Shown: positions 16,961 to 25,577, counted from the stretch's first letter. The stretch is DNA of 64,000 nucleotides from Flavobacterium agri (GCF_013401995.1 NZ_JACBJI010000003.1:248001-312000), one strand, 5' to 3'. Numbers and translations: made by a program. The notes: generated by a model not told the origin, from the letters alone.

Positions 16961-17495
16961 ATTTCCCTAAAAGTCCGATGCTTCCCGAAAGCGCAATTTT
17001 CATACCGCGCACGTAATTGTTTTCGGGATCGATAGAAAAATGACGAGCGTTACGCAAATCGGCCTTTTCCAAAATGGTATTGTCGAAAATCGCATTGCTG
17101 AGGTCGCAGTCGTCAAAAACGGCTTGTGCCAGATCGGTTTCCGAAAAATCTGCTTCGCGCATCGAACAGCCCGTGAATTTCTGTTTGCGCAATTTGAGTC
17201 GGTAAAAAGAGGCCAAATCGAGCTGGCAATTGCGGAATTCGGCCGAAAACAACATCTCGTTGCATTGGTCGAACCGAAAACCCAACAATTTGCAATCGGC
17301 AAAAACCACATCGCGGAAAGAGGTTTTCGAAACTTTGGCCATACTGAAATTGCAATCGGAAAACGTGCAGTCGATAAAACTCGAATCACCCAAATCCTTA
17401 TCCGAAAAATCACAATTGTCGAACGAACAATTGTCGTATTCGGCCTTTTTGAAAGAAAAACTCTTGTCGAACAATTTGTCTGCGATGAAGTCCAT
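16938..17495 (-). CDS. Pentapeptide-repeat protein, Qnr-sized
   Basis: 185 aa made mostly of pentapeptides of the A(D/N)LxX type, for example CSFDN CDFSD KDLGD SSFID CTFSD and later ADFSE TDLAQ AVFDD CDLSN AIFDN. These should fold as a right-handed beta-helix. Central Phe/Leu positions are well kept across about 26 coils, broken once near residues 75-105. A hydrophobic C-terminal motif (GSIGLLGKYGLEIDF) resembles the dimerising tail of Qnr/MfpA/AlbG-type DNA-mimic proteins. No signal peptide, so it is cytosolic. A gyrase-protecting role is possible but not shown. It overlaps the archaemetzincin gene. Confidence 0.85.
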   Translation of the reverse strand: MDFIADKLFDKSFSFKKAEYDNCSFDNCDFSDKDLGDSSFIDCTFSDCNFSMAKVSKTSFRDVVFADCKLLGFRFDQCNEMLFSAEFRNCQLDLASFYRLKLRKQKFTGCSMREADFSETDLAQAVFDDCDLSNAIFDNTILEKADLRNARHFSIDPENNYVRGMKIALSGSIGLLGKYGLEIDF

Positions 17496-17521
17496 GCATC
17501 AAAAATACGGATTCCGCCGAA

Positions 17522-18520
17522 TCAGAACATCTGCGCGATCAATTCGTACGATTTCTTGCGGTCTTCCCAGCTTTCGGCCGGCGTCGCGATCATAATCTCG
17601 TCGGTTTGGTATTTGTCTGCGATTTTTAGCAGTTCGGCCTTGACGACATCGGGCGTTCCGGCTATGAATCGTCCGTGGTTGAAGGCCATGCGCGCTTTTT
17701 GCTGAAGCGAGAAATGCATGTTTTTTATTTCTTCCAAAGACGGAAATTCACCGACGCCGCCCATTTCGATATACAAGATGCGGTATTGGAAATCGGTGAT
17801 CCAATCCTGAACTTTTTGTTCGTCTTCTGAACAGAACGCAAAAATCCCGACGTTGAGTTTGGGCTCTTTTAGTTCTTTGGACGGTTTGAAATTGTGACGG
17901 TAGAATTCTGCCGTGTCTTCTCCGCTTTCGGGGTTTATGAATTGGGCGAACGATAACGCCATGCCCAAATGTGCCGCGAATTGTGCGCTTCCGCCGCTAG
18001 AGGTAAGCATCCACATTTCGGGCAATTCCTCGGGTTGCGGAAAGGCACTTACTTTTTCCTGTACCGATCCGGGTTCGCTTTCGCCTCTCAAAAATGCCTG
18101 TAAGTCGAGGAGTTGCTGATAAAAATCCTTTTCGGAAAACGTATTGGTCGGATTCAACAGATAAGCCGAAAGTCGGTCTCCGCCCGGAGCGCGCCCGATT
18201 CCGAGGTCGATGCGGTTCGGATATAACGTTTCGAGCAATCCGAAATTCTCGGCGACTTTCAAAGTGCTGTGGTTCGGGAGCATGATGCCACCCGATCCGA
18301 TGCGAATTCTCGATGTCTTGGACGCTAGATACGGAATGAGCACTTCGGGAGAGGTTCCGGCGACGAGCTTGAAATTGTGATGTTCCGAAACCCAGTAGCG
18401 CACGAATCCGAGTTGTTCGGCCAATTCTATTAATTTGCCCGATTCCTCCAAGGCTTCACGCGCGTTCGAACCGCGTCGTATTTGGGATTGGTCGAGAACG
18501 GAAATTTTGATTTTTGACAT
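17522..18520 (-). CDS. LLM-class flavin-dependent oxidoreductase
   Basis: 332 aa from ATG 18520 (MSKIKISVLDQSQI); upstream codons to 18547 look non-coding. It is a bacterial-luciferase-like (beta/alpha)8 enzyme with the family phrases LAEQLGFVRYWVSEHHN, IRIGSGGIMLPNHS and IDLGIGRAPGGD, and matches the MsnO8-like subgroup. Such enzymes use reduced FMN or F420 and oxygen, and substrates vary. The C-terminal DEIMIATPAESWEDRKKSYELI is normal, so the gene is intact. It stands 26 bp downstream of nothing obvious and 27 bp upstream of the pentapeptide-repeat gene on the same strand. Confidence 0.92.
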   Translation of the reverse strand: MSKIKISVLDQSQIRRGSNAREALEESGKLIELAEQLGFVRYWVSEHHNFKLVAGTSPEVLIPYLASKTSRIRIGSGGIMLPNHSTLKVAENFGLLETLYPNRIDLGIGRAPGGDRLSAYLLNPTNTFSEKDFYQQLLDLQAFLRGESEPGSVQEKVSAFPQPEELPEMWMLTSSGGSAQFAAHLGMALSFAQFINPESGEDTAEFYRHNFKPSKELKEPKLNVGIFAFCSEDEQKVQDWITDFQYRILYIEMGGVGEFPSLEEIKNMHFSLQQKARMAFNHGRFIAGTPDVVKAELLKIADKYQTDEIMIATPAESWEDRKKSYELIAQMF

Positions 18521-18608
18521 TGCGTAAAGGTAATCGACAATCGACAAAGCCTAATTATCAATTAACAGTGCTTTACGGTGAGTTGCTTTACGTGAAGAAA
18601 GTTGCTGT

Positions 18609-19055
18609 TCAACGGGAAGCTTTGAAACGCGACCATTCGTTGGCCGTCATCTCGAATTTGGTTTCGTTGCCGTGCATGCCGGTTTCGGTCCAACCCGATT
18701 TGCGGTAAAAGGTTTCGGCCCGTGTTCCAGGAGCGGTTCCGAGCCACACATGGTCTTTGTTTTGCGAAAAATACCAATCGAGCATCGCATCGTGAAGTTT
18801 TCTGCCGATGCCTTTATTTTCGTGTTCCGGATGCAGGAAAAGCGCCCAAATGTTGTCTTCTTTGAGGTCGGCGATGGCGAATCCGACGATGGTGCCGTTT
18901 ATTTCGCAAACCCATCCTTTGCCGCGATCGAACATAAATTCGCGGCAATCCTCGTCTGAAACCAATGCAGGATTAGACAAAGCGTTTTCCTTTACGGAAT
19001 TGCGTACGATCTGGATTTGAGCAATGTCTGCCGGTTCGGCTTCCCTGAAAATCAT
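18609..19055 (-). CDS. GNAT-family N-acetyltransferase
   Basis: 148 aa from ATG 19055 (MIFREAEPADIAQIQ). The upstream codons to 19130 overlap the small membrane-protein gene at 19061-19219 in another frame, so the shorter start is preferred. The acetyl-CoA site is visible in LFLHPEHENKGIGRKLHDAML (motif A, QxxGxG/A variant NKGIG) and the C-terminal ETFYRKSGWTETGM is the usual GNAT beta6 region. Substrate unknown. The start is only 5 bp after the stop of the 52-aa membrane protein, so they are co-translated. Confidence 0.88.
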   Translation of the reverse strand: MIFREAEPADIAQIQIVRNSVKENALSNPALVSDEDCREFMFDRGKGWVCEINGTIVGFAIADLKEDNIWALFLHPEHENKGIGRKLHDAMLDWYFSQNKDHVWLGTAPGTRAETFYRKSGWTETGMHGNETKFEMTANEWSRFKASR

Positions 19056-19060
19056 CGCGT

Positions 19061-19219
19061 TTAGGCCGGAATTGAAACGGTAGTGGTGAACTCGTTGGTT
19101 TCGGCCACGCGAATGTTTTTCTGCGGACAATGCCAGATGATACCCAAATACAGCAATCCTGCGGCCGCTACTGCTATGCCAAGGAACAGGAAATTAGGGG
19201 TGTTGAAGAATCGTTTCAT
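19061..19219 (-). CDS. 52-aa single-span membrane protein
   Basis: A short ORF beginning ATG AAA CGA at 19219, with N-terminus MKRFFNTPNFLFLG. One hydrophobic helix (about 10-29, rich in Leu/Ala/Gly) is followed by a 20-residue polar tail with one Cys directly after the helix. A basic N-terminus and the tight 5-bp junction to the GNAT gene support it being real. No family recognised. It could be a small inner-membrane protein or an uncleaved signal-anchor peptide. Confidence 0.55.
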   Translation of the reverse strand: MKRFFNTPNFLFLGIAVAAAGLLYLGIIWHCPQKNIRVAETNEFTTTVSIPA

Positions 19220-19312
19220 TTGATTAGGATGATTGATGTTCTTATAAGACGGATTCCGAACGGAAATGTTACAGAAATCTTAAATTTTTTTTCGGAATCC
19301 GTCCCAATCACA

Positions 19313-20191
19313 TCATTTCAATTCTGCTTTCAAGGTTTTTTCGATGCGGAAAGCGTGGCTCGAGCCCATGGTCACGAATACTTTTTTGCCGTCTTTTACC
19401 AATTCTGAAATCGCCGAACACAAATGGATGTCGCGTACCTGATTCGACATTGAGAAAATGTCCGAAAGGTAGCCGTCGGGCCATCCGTATTCATCGCTCG
19501 TATCGCGCCAATCTTTGAGTTTCGGATAATCCTTTTTCCAAAGACTGTCGACTTGTGAAACTTTGGTAATCGCGCCCCGAAGGCCGTTTACATCGGTTCT
19601 CGAGTCGATGCATTGCTGCAGCGAGGCGTCGGGATCGCTTGGTTTTCCGAATCGAAAGTTGCTCAGATACGGACGCAGCGAATAAAACGCCGCAACCTGT
19701 TTGGCCGGGAATTTCTCGAGGATGATTTTGACCTCGTCTTCTTTTTTGGGTTCCCAAGTGTAAAAAGGGATGCCGTTTTGTTTGGCGAGAGAAACCGTCT
19801 GTCCGCCTTCGCCATATTCGGTTACCGGGTTTTGTAGCCCTGAAAACAAGAAACCGAGACGGCCTTCAACAAGCGCCACGTCCGGATCGAGAGCTTGCCA
19901 TTTTTCGTTGACGAGCCTGATTTGCGCATCATTCGGGTCTTTGGTGTGTTCAATGCCGAGGATGCACACCGAACCTTTGCCGGACGTGATCTGGTACACG
20001 TACGGTCGTGCGTGTTCGCCTCCGAGCGTGTCGTAGGCTTCCATGTCCATGATCGGGACGGCGAAGGATTTTTCTTTTTTTACGGAATAGAATTTAGGCG
20101 ATCGCCAGATGATTCCGGTGGCCAACAGCACACCGAACGTTGCGGAAAGGGCAAGCAAGCCCAATCCCGCAGCTTTTAGGATTTTTTTCAT
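19313..20191 (-). CDS. TraB/GumN-like exported protein
   Basis: 292 aa with an N-terminal membrane segment (about 5-28) that acts as signal anchor or signal peptide. The mature part has the pattern of TraB/GumN/EreA-like proteins: ILGIEHTKDP near residue 78, DVALVEGR near 104, and the C-terminal KKVFVTMGSSHAFRIEKTL near 265-285, where the GxxH motif sits. The His and Glu in these motifs would form the putative metal site. The family includes possible metalloproteases (Tiki-like), but activity for this protein is unproven. It is the first gene of the minus-strand block ending at 8.4 kb. Confidence 0.65.
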   Translation of the reverse strand: MKKILKAAGLGLLALSATFGVLLATGIIWRSPKFYSVKKEKSFAVPIMDMEAYDTLGGEHARPYVYQITSGKGSVCILGIEHTKDPNDAQIRLVNEKWQALDPDVALVEGRLGFLFSGLQNPVTEYGEGGQTVSLAKQNGIPFYTWEPKKEDEVKIILEKFPAKQVAAFYSLRPYLSNFRFGKPSDPDASLQQCIDSRTDVNGLRGAITKVSQVDSLWKKDYPKLKDWRDTSDEYGWPDGYLSDIFSMSNQVRDIHLCSAISELVKDGKKVFVTMGSSHAFRIEKTLKAELK

Positions 20192-20330
20192 TTCGATTGA
20201 TTTGCGGATGCCGATTTTCGCAGCATTCCATGATTGATGATTGCCCGTTAGTTTCCCTCGCTTTCAAAATGTTACATCGCGTTTTCGGAATTGTCGTCGT
20301 AGTTGAAATAAATGCGTGTGTTTTGCAGTT

Positions 20331-20957
20331 ATGAGGAAAAACCTGACTAACATGAAACTCACAGTATTGCTCGGCATATTGGCCTTCGTATGCTGTAATT
20401 CGGCGGAAACTCCCGAAATCAAAAAAAGCATCAGCAAGGATTACGCTTCGACCAATTCTGAAGCGTTCGACTATTGCAAAAAGAACGGCTTCAACGAAGA
20501 TTTTTATTTCCTCGTGGATTTGAGCATCCATTCAGGTAAGAACCGTTTTTTCGTGTACGACTTCGAAAAAAGCAAAGTAATAGAGAGCAATCTGGTGACC
20601 CATGGCACTTGCGACAAACCGATCGCTTACAAAGACATGTGGGAAAAAGCGCGCTTCAGTAACACCGACGGCAGCCATTGTTCGGCTTTGGGGAAATACA
20701 AAGTGGGCGCTCGCGATAAAAGCGGTTGGGGAATCAAAATCAAGTATTGGCTTCACGGATTGGAGAAGACCAACGACAATGCCCAGAAACGCGTGATAGT
20801 TTTGCATTCGTGGGAAGCCGTAGCCGATAAGGAAATCTATCCCGATTATAGTCCGTTGAGTTGGGGATGCCCCGCGGTTTCGGACAATTTTATGGAAAAG
20901 CTCGACGCAAGACTTCAAAAAGTAAAGAAGCCTGTGCTGTTGTGGATCGTGGAATGA
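20331..20957 (+). CDS. YkuD_2-type murein L,D-transpeptidase catalytic-domain lipoprotein
   Basis: 208 aa from ATG 20331; an in-frame ATG at 20352 (MKLTVLLGILAFVCC) is equally possible and gives a sharper lipobox (LAFVCC). The catalytic domain (about 55-205) shows FFVYDFEKSKVIESNLVTHG, SALGKYKVG, VIVLHSWEA (His) and LSWGCPAVS (catalytic Cys). These match the YkuD_2 family of Bacteroidota. It probably remodels peptidoglycan cross-links or anchors proteins at the outer-membrane/periplasm face. A classical YkuD enzyme is also present at 35000. The gap downstream holds dispersed repeats. Confidence 0.87.
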   Translation: MRKNLTNMKLTVLLGILAFVCCNSAETPEIKKSISKDYASTNSEAFDYCKKNGFNEDFYFLVDLSIHSGKNRFFVYDFEKSKVIESNLVTHGTCDKPIAYKDMWEKARFSNTDGSHCSALGKYKVGARDKSGWGIKIKYWLHGLEKTNDNAQKRVIVLHSWEAVADKEIYPDYSPLSWGCPAVSDNFMEKLDARLQKVKKPVLLWIVE

Positions 20958-20994
20958 GATTCGCTTGAACCATAGCGTTTAAGTCGGAGAAATA

Positions 20995-21142
20995 CCCTAG
21001 CCCCGATAGCAGCGGACAGCCTTTTGACAAAACGGTCAGGCATTTGCCGCAAAAGCGAAGCGACCGCAGGAAGCTCTTGCTTTTGGGGTGCAAGTGCAGG
21101 CCGGTTTGAGAAAGCTGGAAGCGGATAGCGGGAATAGCTACC
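20995..21142 (+). repeat. Dispersed structured element, copy 1 (plus orientation)
   Basis: This 148-bp sequence between the transpeptidase and aquaporin genes is the direct counterpart of the minus-strand element at 6051-6195. It begins CCCTAGCCCCGATAGCAGCG, contains GCGACCGCAGGAAGC in the middle and ends AGCGGATAGCGGGAATAGCT. Matching complementary G/C blocks at the two ends suggest a folded RNA or DNA hairpin. It does not encode a protein. Confidence 0.75.
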
Positions 21143-21172
21143 GATAAAATCACTTCTGATTTTAGGAAAATG

Positions 21173-21250
21173 TACAGAAAAACTGTAATTGGTTTTTTGC
21201 TTTTCCCGGTAATTTTAGACCTAACAGGTTTCCAAAACCTGTTAGGTCTA
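21173..21250. repeat. Composite palindromic repeat, copy 1
   Basis: Part 1 is TACAG-AAAAA-CTGTA (21173-21187). After 28 bp comes part 2, a perfect inverted repeat with 16-bp arms TAGACCTAACAGGTTT and a 3-nt loop CCA (21216-21250). The same two parts with the same spacing recur at 22101-22180 and 27994-28072. Confidence 0.85.
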
Positions 21251-21292
21251 AGAGTGCAATTTTCAAATTGCCGATCTGTACCAAAAAGAGAA

Positions 21293-22012
21293 TTATTCCC
21301 TCAAATCGTCTTCGGTAAATTCTGTTTTCCGCAATAGATTTTTATAAACGGCGCCTCCCGCCATGCCTCCAACGATTGGGGCAACAATAAACAGCCATAA
21401 CTGCTCAAGTGCCCAGCCTTGAACGAATACGGCTTGGCTAATGCTACGTGCAGGGTTCACTGATGTGTTCGTAACCGGAATGCTTATCAAATGGATCAGC
21501 GTCAGGGCAAGTCCTATGGCAATGCCGGCAAAGCCTTCGCGTCGGCGGTCTTTTTCGGTCGATCCGAAAATGATGATCACGAAAAACATCGTCATGATGA
21601 ATTCTATAAGCAGGGCCGAAATCATGTTATAACCACCCGGAGAATGCTCGTCGTATCCGTTGGCGGCGAAATTACCGACGTCCTGTCCGTTGCCGATTGC
21701 GATGGCGTACAGAATTCCCGCTCCTGCGATTCCTCCAAGGATTTGGGAAATGACATACGGTAGAACGGTCGACGATTCGACACGTCCGCCAGCCCAAAGA
21801 CCTATGGTCACGGCCGGATTGAGGTGAGCGCCCGAAATTCTACCCAACGAATAAGCGATGGTCAATACGGTAAGGCCAAAAGCGAACGAAACGCCCACAA
21901 GACCAATTCCGATAAAAGGTTCAGATTTGAAGTTGGCGGCCAAAACGGCGCTTCCGCAACCGCCCAAGACCAGCCATAGAGTTCCCAGGAACTCAGCAGC
22001 GAATTTTTTCAT
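21293..22012 (-). CDS. aqpZ: Aquaporin Z (MIP family water channel)
   Basis: 239 aa with six membrane helices and both half-helix NPA motifs: [14 protein letters not shown] (near 62) and [13 protein letters not shown] (near 185). The selectivity-filter region, with His in [21 protein letters not shown] and Arg after the second NPA, fits a water-selective AqpZ rather than a glycerol facilitator. Residues 1-25 ([25 protein letters not shown]) match AqpZ N-termini closely. It sits in the inner membrane. Upstream (22101-22180) and downstream (21173-21250) are copies of the same composite palindrome, which thus bracket this gene. Confidence 0.95.
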   Translation of the reverse strand: MKKFAAEFLGTLWLVLGGCGSAVLAANFKSEPFIGIGLVGVSFAFGLTVLTIAYSLGRISGAHLNPAVTIGLWAGGRVESSTVLPYVISQILGGIAGAGILYAIAIGNGQDVGNFAANGYDEHSPGGYNMISALLIEFIMTMFFVIIIFGSTEKDRRREGFAGIAIGLALTLIHLISIPVTNTSVNPARSISQAVFVQGWALEQLWLFIVAPIVGGMAGGAVYKNLLRKTEFTEDDLRE

Positions 22013-22100
22013 GAAGTTTGGTTTTAAGGTTGGAAATTCAGTAAGTTACTGATAATGTGGTAAGATAAAGGTAGTCATTGTTTTGGATTTTAAGATTTTT

Positions 22101-22180
22101 TATAGAAAAAATGTACCAAGCGTAAGCATGTTATTCTTAAATTTAAGACCTAACAGGTTTCCAAAACCTGTTAGGTCTTA
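22101..22180. repeat. Composite palindromic repeat, copy 2
   Basis: Part 1 is decayed (TATAGAAAAAATGTACC, 22101-22117). Part 2 is intact: 17-bp arms TAAGACCTAACAGGTTT with loop CCA (22144-22180). The distance between the parts (28 bp from the final TGTA) equals that in copy 1. Confidence 0.8.
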
Positions 22181-22208
22181 TCACTTGAGCCCCGAGGATT
22201 TCTTTCAA

Positions 22209-22242
22209 TAAAAAAAGCCCGCGGTTTCCCACAGGCTTTTTC
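22209..22242 (-). terminator. Terminator of htpG
   Basis: On the minus strand AAAAGCCTGTGG / CCGCGGGCTTTT forms a stem with a T-run, 18 bp after the htpG stop at 22260. Confidence 0.7.
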
Positions 22243-22259
22243 AATATAATTCAAAAAGG

Positions 22260-24146
22260 TTATTTGATCAACCCGAAACTCCTTTTCACGAAAGCCGTGA
22301 GTTCTTCGCCTTTGAGCAGGTTTTGTGACAATTTCGCCAAATCGAGCGCCTGTTTCACAAGATTTTCCTGTGTGTTTTTGTCTTCGGCGTTCAAAATTGT
22401 AGTGGCCAGATCGGAATTCGAATTCACGACCAGATTGTACATTTCAGGGAAATTACCCATTCCGAACATTCCGCCGCCGCCGCTCATGCTCATTTCTTTC
22501 ATACGACGCATAAACTCGGGTTGGGTAATGATGAACGGAGCGGCATCGCTGTCGAGCGCTTCCAATTGTACGGTATACGTTGTCGAAGGCACGATTTCCT
22601 GTACGGCTACTTTAAGTTTCTCCTGCTCTTCTTCGGATAGTTTTGAAATCGCGCTGTCCTCTTTTTTGATCAGGTTGTCGATATGATCCGAATCCACACG
22701 CACGAACGTAAGGTTCTCGTTGTCGCCCTCCAATTTCTGGATTAGGTGGGAAACGATAGGAGAATCAAGCAACAAGACTTCATAACCTTTGGCCTGCGCC
22801 GCCTCGATATAACTGTGTTGGGCATCTTGGTTTTGTGCGTAAAGCACGACCAATTTTCCGTCTTTATCCGTTTGTTTGTCCTTGAAGTTTTCCTTTAGTT
22901 CGTCGATGGTGTAGAATTTACCGTCTACGGTCGGATACAAAACGAAAGCGCCCGCTTTTTCATAGAATTTGTCTTCCGACAACATTCCGTATTCCAAAAC
23001 GATCTTGATGTCGTTCCATTTTTGTTCGAAATCTTCGCGGTTTTCGTTGAACAACGACTTGAGTTTGTCGGCGACTTTACGTGTGATGTAATTCGAGATT
23101 TTCTTGACGTTTCCGTCGGCTTGCAGATACGAACGCGACACGTTAAGCGGAATATCGGGCGAATCGATCACGCCTCGTAGCATCGTCAAAAATTCAGGTA
23201 CGATGCCTTCTACGTTGTCGGTCACGAATACCTGGTTTTGGTACAATTGGATTTTGTCCTTCTGGATTTGCAGGTCTTTCGAAAGTTTCGGGAAATACAA
23301 GATTCCGGTAAGGTTGAACGGATGGTCCACATTCAGATGGATGTTGAACAACGGCTCTTCGAACTGCATCGGATACAATTCACGGTAAAAATCCTGATAA
23401 TCCTCTTTCGTCAAATCTGCAGGCTGTTTCGTCCAGGCTGGATTCGGATTGTTGATGATGTTGTCGACCTCGATCGTCTCGGCTTTATAATCGTCCGCGG
23501 CGTCTTCGGGCTTCGGCAACGTTTCGGTGCGCGTCCCGAACTTGATCGGCACAGGCATGAATTTGTTGTATTTCGAAAGCAATTCACGGATGCGCGATTC
23601 TTCAAGGAATTCGGTCGAATCGTTTGCTATGTGCAGGATGATTTCGGTTCCTCGGTCGGTTTTGTCGGATGGCTCTAACGTAAATTCAGGACTTCCGTCG
23701 CACGTCCAATGCGCGGCAGGTTCGTCCTTGAAAGATTTGGTGATGATTTCTACTTTATCGGCCACCATGAATGCGGAATAGAATCCGAGTCCGAAATGTC
23801 CGATGATTCCCGTGTCTTTCGCCGAATCCTTGTATTTGTCAAGGAATTCCTCAGCTCCCGAGAACGCGACCTGGTTGATGTATTTTTCGACTTCCTCGGC
23901 CGTCATGCCCAAACCTTGGTCGATGATGTGCAGTTTTTTGCCTTCCTTGTCGATCTTGACCTCGATGATCGGATTGCCGTATTCAACCTTTGCTTCCCCG
24001 ATAGCTGTCAGGTGTTTGAGCTTCAATGTCGCATCTGTGGCGTTCGATACCAATTCGCGCAAGAAAATCTCATGGTCGCTGTAAAGGAATTTTTTGATTA
24101 ACGGAAAGATGTTTTCTACCGAAACATTGATTTTTCCTGTCGTCAT
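22260..24146 (-). CDS. htpG: Molecular chaperone HtpG (bacterial Hsp90)
   Basis: 628 aa, full length. The GHKL ATPase domain (1-~220) begins MTTGKINVSVENIFPLI and has the canonical ATP-lid residues: SDHEIFLRELVSNATDA with the catalytic Glu, IDQGLGMT and IGHFGLGFYSAFMVAD. The middle domain carries ISNYITRKVADKLKSLF and the catalytic-loop Arg region VSRSYLQ. The C-terminal dimerisation domain ends SFGLIK. It acts as a cytosolic, ATP-driven folding chaperone and stress protein. The gene stands alone with its own terminator and a ~190-bp upstream gap shared with the divergent lipocalin gene. Confidence 0.97.
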   Translation of the reverse strand: MTTGKINVSVENIFPLIKKFLYSDHEIFLRELVSNATDATLKLKHLTAIGEAKVEYGNPIIEVKIDKEGKKLHIIDQGLGMTAEEVEKYINQVAFSGAEEFLDKYKDSAKDTGIIGHFGLGFYSAFMVADKVEIITKSFKDEPAAHWTCDGSPEFTLEPSDKTDRGTEIILHIANDSTEFLEESRIRELLSKYNKFMPVPIKFGTRTETLPKPEDAADDYKAETIEVDNIINNPNPAWTKQPADLTKEDYQDFYRELYPMQFEEPLFNIHLNVDHPFNLTGILYFPKLSKDLQIQKDKIQLYQNQVFVTDNVEGIVPEFLTMLRGVIDSPDIPLNVSRSYLQADGNVKKISNYITRKVADKLKSLFNENREDFEQKWNDIKIVLEYGMLSEDKFYEKAGAFVLYPTVDGKFYTIDELKENFKDKQTDKDGKLVVLYAQNQDAQHSYIEAAQAKGYEVLLLDSPIVSHLIQKLEGDNENLTFVRVDSDHIDNLIKKEDSAISKLSEEEQEKLKVAVQEIVPSTTYTVQLEALDSDAAPFIITQPEFMRRMKEMSMSGGGGMFGMGNFPEMYNLVVNSNSDLATTILNAEDKNTQENLVKQALDLAKLSQNLLKGEELTAFVKRSFGLIK

Positions 24147-24340
24147 ATGTTTTTGTTTAAGATGGATTTGTTAAATTTAAGTGGACGGATTTCAAAAAAA
24201 ATACCAGTCCGTCATCGGGTGACAAATTGTCTGCCTTTGTTAATCTTTCGATAAATGTCGAACCGAAATTTAACATTTCGAACCATGCGATTGTATCTTT
24301 ATCTAACGAAAATAACCTAGAAATCTAAATTTACCACAAA

Positions 24341-24817
24341 ATGAAACAGTTACTATTTATTGGGCTTTTCGCATTGCTGGCGATCGGATGCAAATCCACT
24401 TCGGCAACCACTACAAAGCTCGACCGCAGTTCCCAATCGGGCATAAAAGGTAATTGGGTGATTACTTCGGTGAACTATCCCGGAAAAGATTATATCACCG
24501 TAAATTCTTTCGGTTTGGCCGATTCCCAGTGCTTTGTGAACAGCAATTGGAAATTCGTGTCGAACAACAACAAAGGAAATATGGAATTGACCAAATCGGG
24601 TTGTCCGGCTTTCAGTTCGCCGATTACCTGGTTCGTCAACAAAGATGGCCAATTCGTGCTCAAGGTGTTGAGCGCGGGCGAAAAAGCCAAAAGAGTGCGC
24701 GACGGTTACGTGCTCAATGTGGCCAACCAATCCGAAACCTCGTTCCAGCTTATCGACAGGATCGATGTCGGCGGAAAAATGACCGATGTGGTGTACCAGT
24801 TCCAAAAAACAAATTAA
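24341..24817 (+). CDS. Lipocalin-like lipoprotein
   Basis: 158 aa. The signal peptide ends in a lipobox LLAIGC (Cys17), giving a lipoprotein. The mature domain starts with GIKGNWVITSVNYPG, the GxW motif of lipocalin-type beta-barrels, and continues as eight-plus short strands ending DVVYQFQKTN. In flavobacteria such proteins commonly precede an OmpA-family gene, exactly as here with an 18-bp gap, so the two are an operon with probable outer-membrane maintenance roles. Ligand unknown. The upstream gap to htpG holds a TATCTTTA word near 24293 that is one base off the -7 consensus. Confidence 0.85.
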   Translation: MKQLLFIGLFALLAIGCKSTSATTTKLDRSSQSGIKGNWVITSVNYPGKDYITVNSFGLADSQCFVNSNWKFVSNNNKGNMELTKSGCPAFSSPITWFVNKDGQFVLKVLSAGEKAKRVRDGYVLNVANQSETSFQLIDRIDVGGKMTDVVYQFQKTN

Positions 24818-24835
24818 CCTATAACAACGAAGAAA

Positions 24836-25525
24836 ATGAAAAAGTTATCCATCATAGCATTGGCGTTGATCACGACGGTATCCGTAAACCTTACCGGATG
24901 TGAAGCAGTACAGAATACGAACCACACCCAAAGAGGCGTCGCCGTTGGAGCGGCCAGTGGCGCAGTTATCGGAGGGGTACTCGGAAACAACGTCGGAAAA
25001 GGCGGAAAAGGCGCTCTCGGAGCGATTGCGGGCGGTATTATTGGAGGTGTCGCAGGCGGTGTCATCGGAAACCGAATGGACAAACAAGCACGTGAAATCG
25101 ACAATGCGGTTCCGGGTGCCGAAGTAGAACGTGTAGGCGAAGGGATCAAGCTTACTTTGAAAGAAAATGCGGTGCGTTTCGATATCGACAAATCGACGTT
25201 GACTTCGACCGCGAAAGCCAACCTCGACAAACTCGTTCCGGTTTTCAAGGAGTATCCCGATACGAACATCCATATTTTCGGATACACAGACAACACGGGA
25301 ACTGTCGAGCATAATCTTGCGCTTTCGGAACAAAGAGCCGCTTCGGTAAAAAGTTACCTTTCGGGTAAAGGGCTTTCTTCAAGCCGTTTCGTAACGACAG
25401 GTTATGGCATTGCCGATCCTATCGCGACGAATGAAACCGCCGACGGACGTTCGCAAAACCGTCGCGTCGAATTCGCTATTGTGGCGAACCAGAAAATGAT
25501 AAATGATGCGCAAAGCGGGAATTGA
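24836..25525 (+). CDS. OmpA-family outer-membrane lipoprotein
   Basis: 229 aa. The signal peptide ends NLTGC (Cys22), predicting lipid modification. Residues ~30-90 form a glycine-zipper region (GVAVGAASGAVIGGVLG; GAIAGGIIGGVAGG), a membrane-associating segment as in YmgG/Pal-like proteins. The C-terminal OmpA domain (about 105-220) contains the peptidoglycan-binding consensus IFGYTDNTGTVEHNLALSEQRA..GYG..DPIATNETADGRSQNRRVE with the DAP-binding Asp and Arg. It ties the outer membrane to peptidoglycan. It is co-transcribed with the lipocalin gene and ends in a strong terminator. Confidence 0.93.
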   Translation: MKKLSIIALALITTVSVNLTGCEAVQNTNHTQRGVAVGAASGAVIGGVLGNNVGKGGKGALGAIAGGIIGGVAGGVIGNRMDKQAREIDNAVPGAEVERVGEGIKLTLKENAVRFDIDKSTLTSTAKANLDKLVPVFKEYPDTNIHIFGYTDNTGTVEHNLALSEQRAASVKSYLSGKGLSSSRFVTTGYGIADPIATNETADGRSQNRRVEFAIVANQKMINDAQSGN

Positions 25526-25553
25526 GTTTCCGTTTTTGGAATCTACGATAGAG

Positions 25554-25577
25554 AAAGCCGCGTAAGCGGCTTTTTTG
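25554..25577 (+). terminator. Terminator of the lipocalin-OmpA operon
   Basis: Perfect stem AAAGCCGC / GCGGCTTT with loop GTAA, followed by TTTTTTG, 28 bp after the OmpA stop. Confidence 0.9.
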
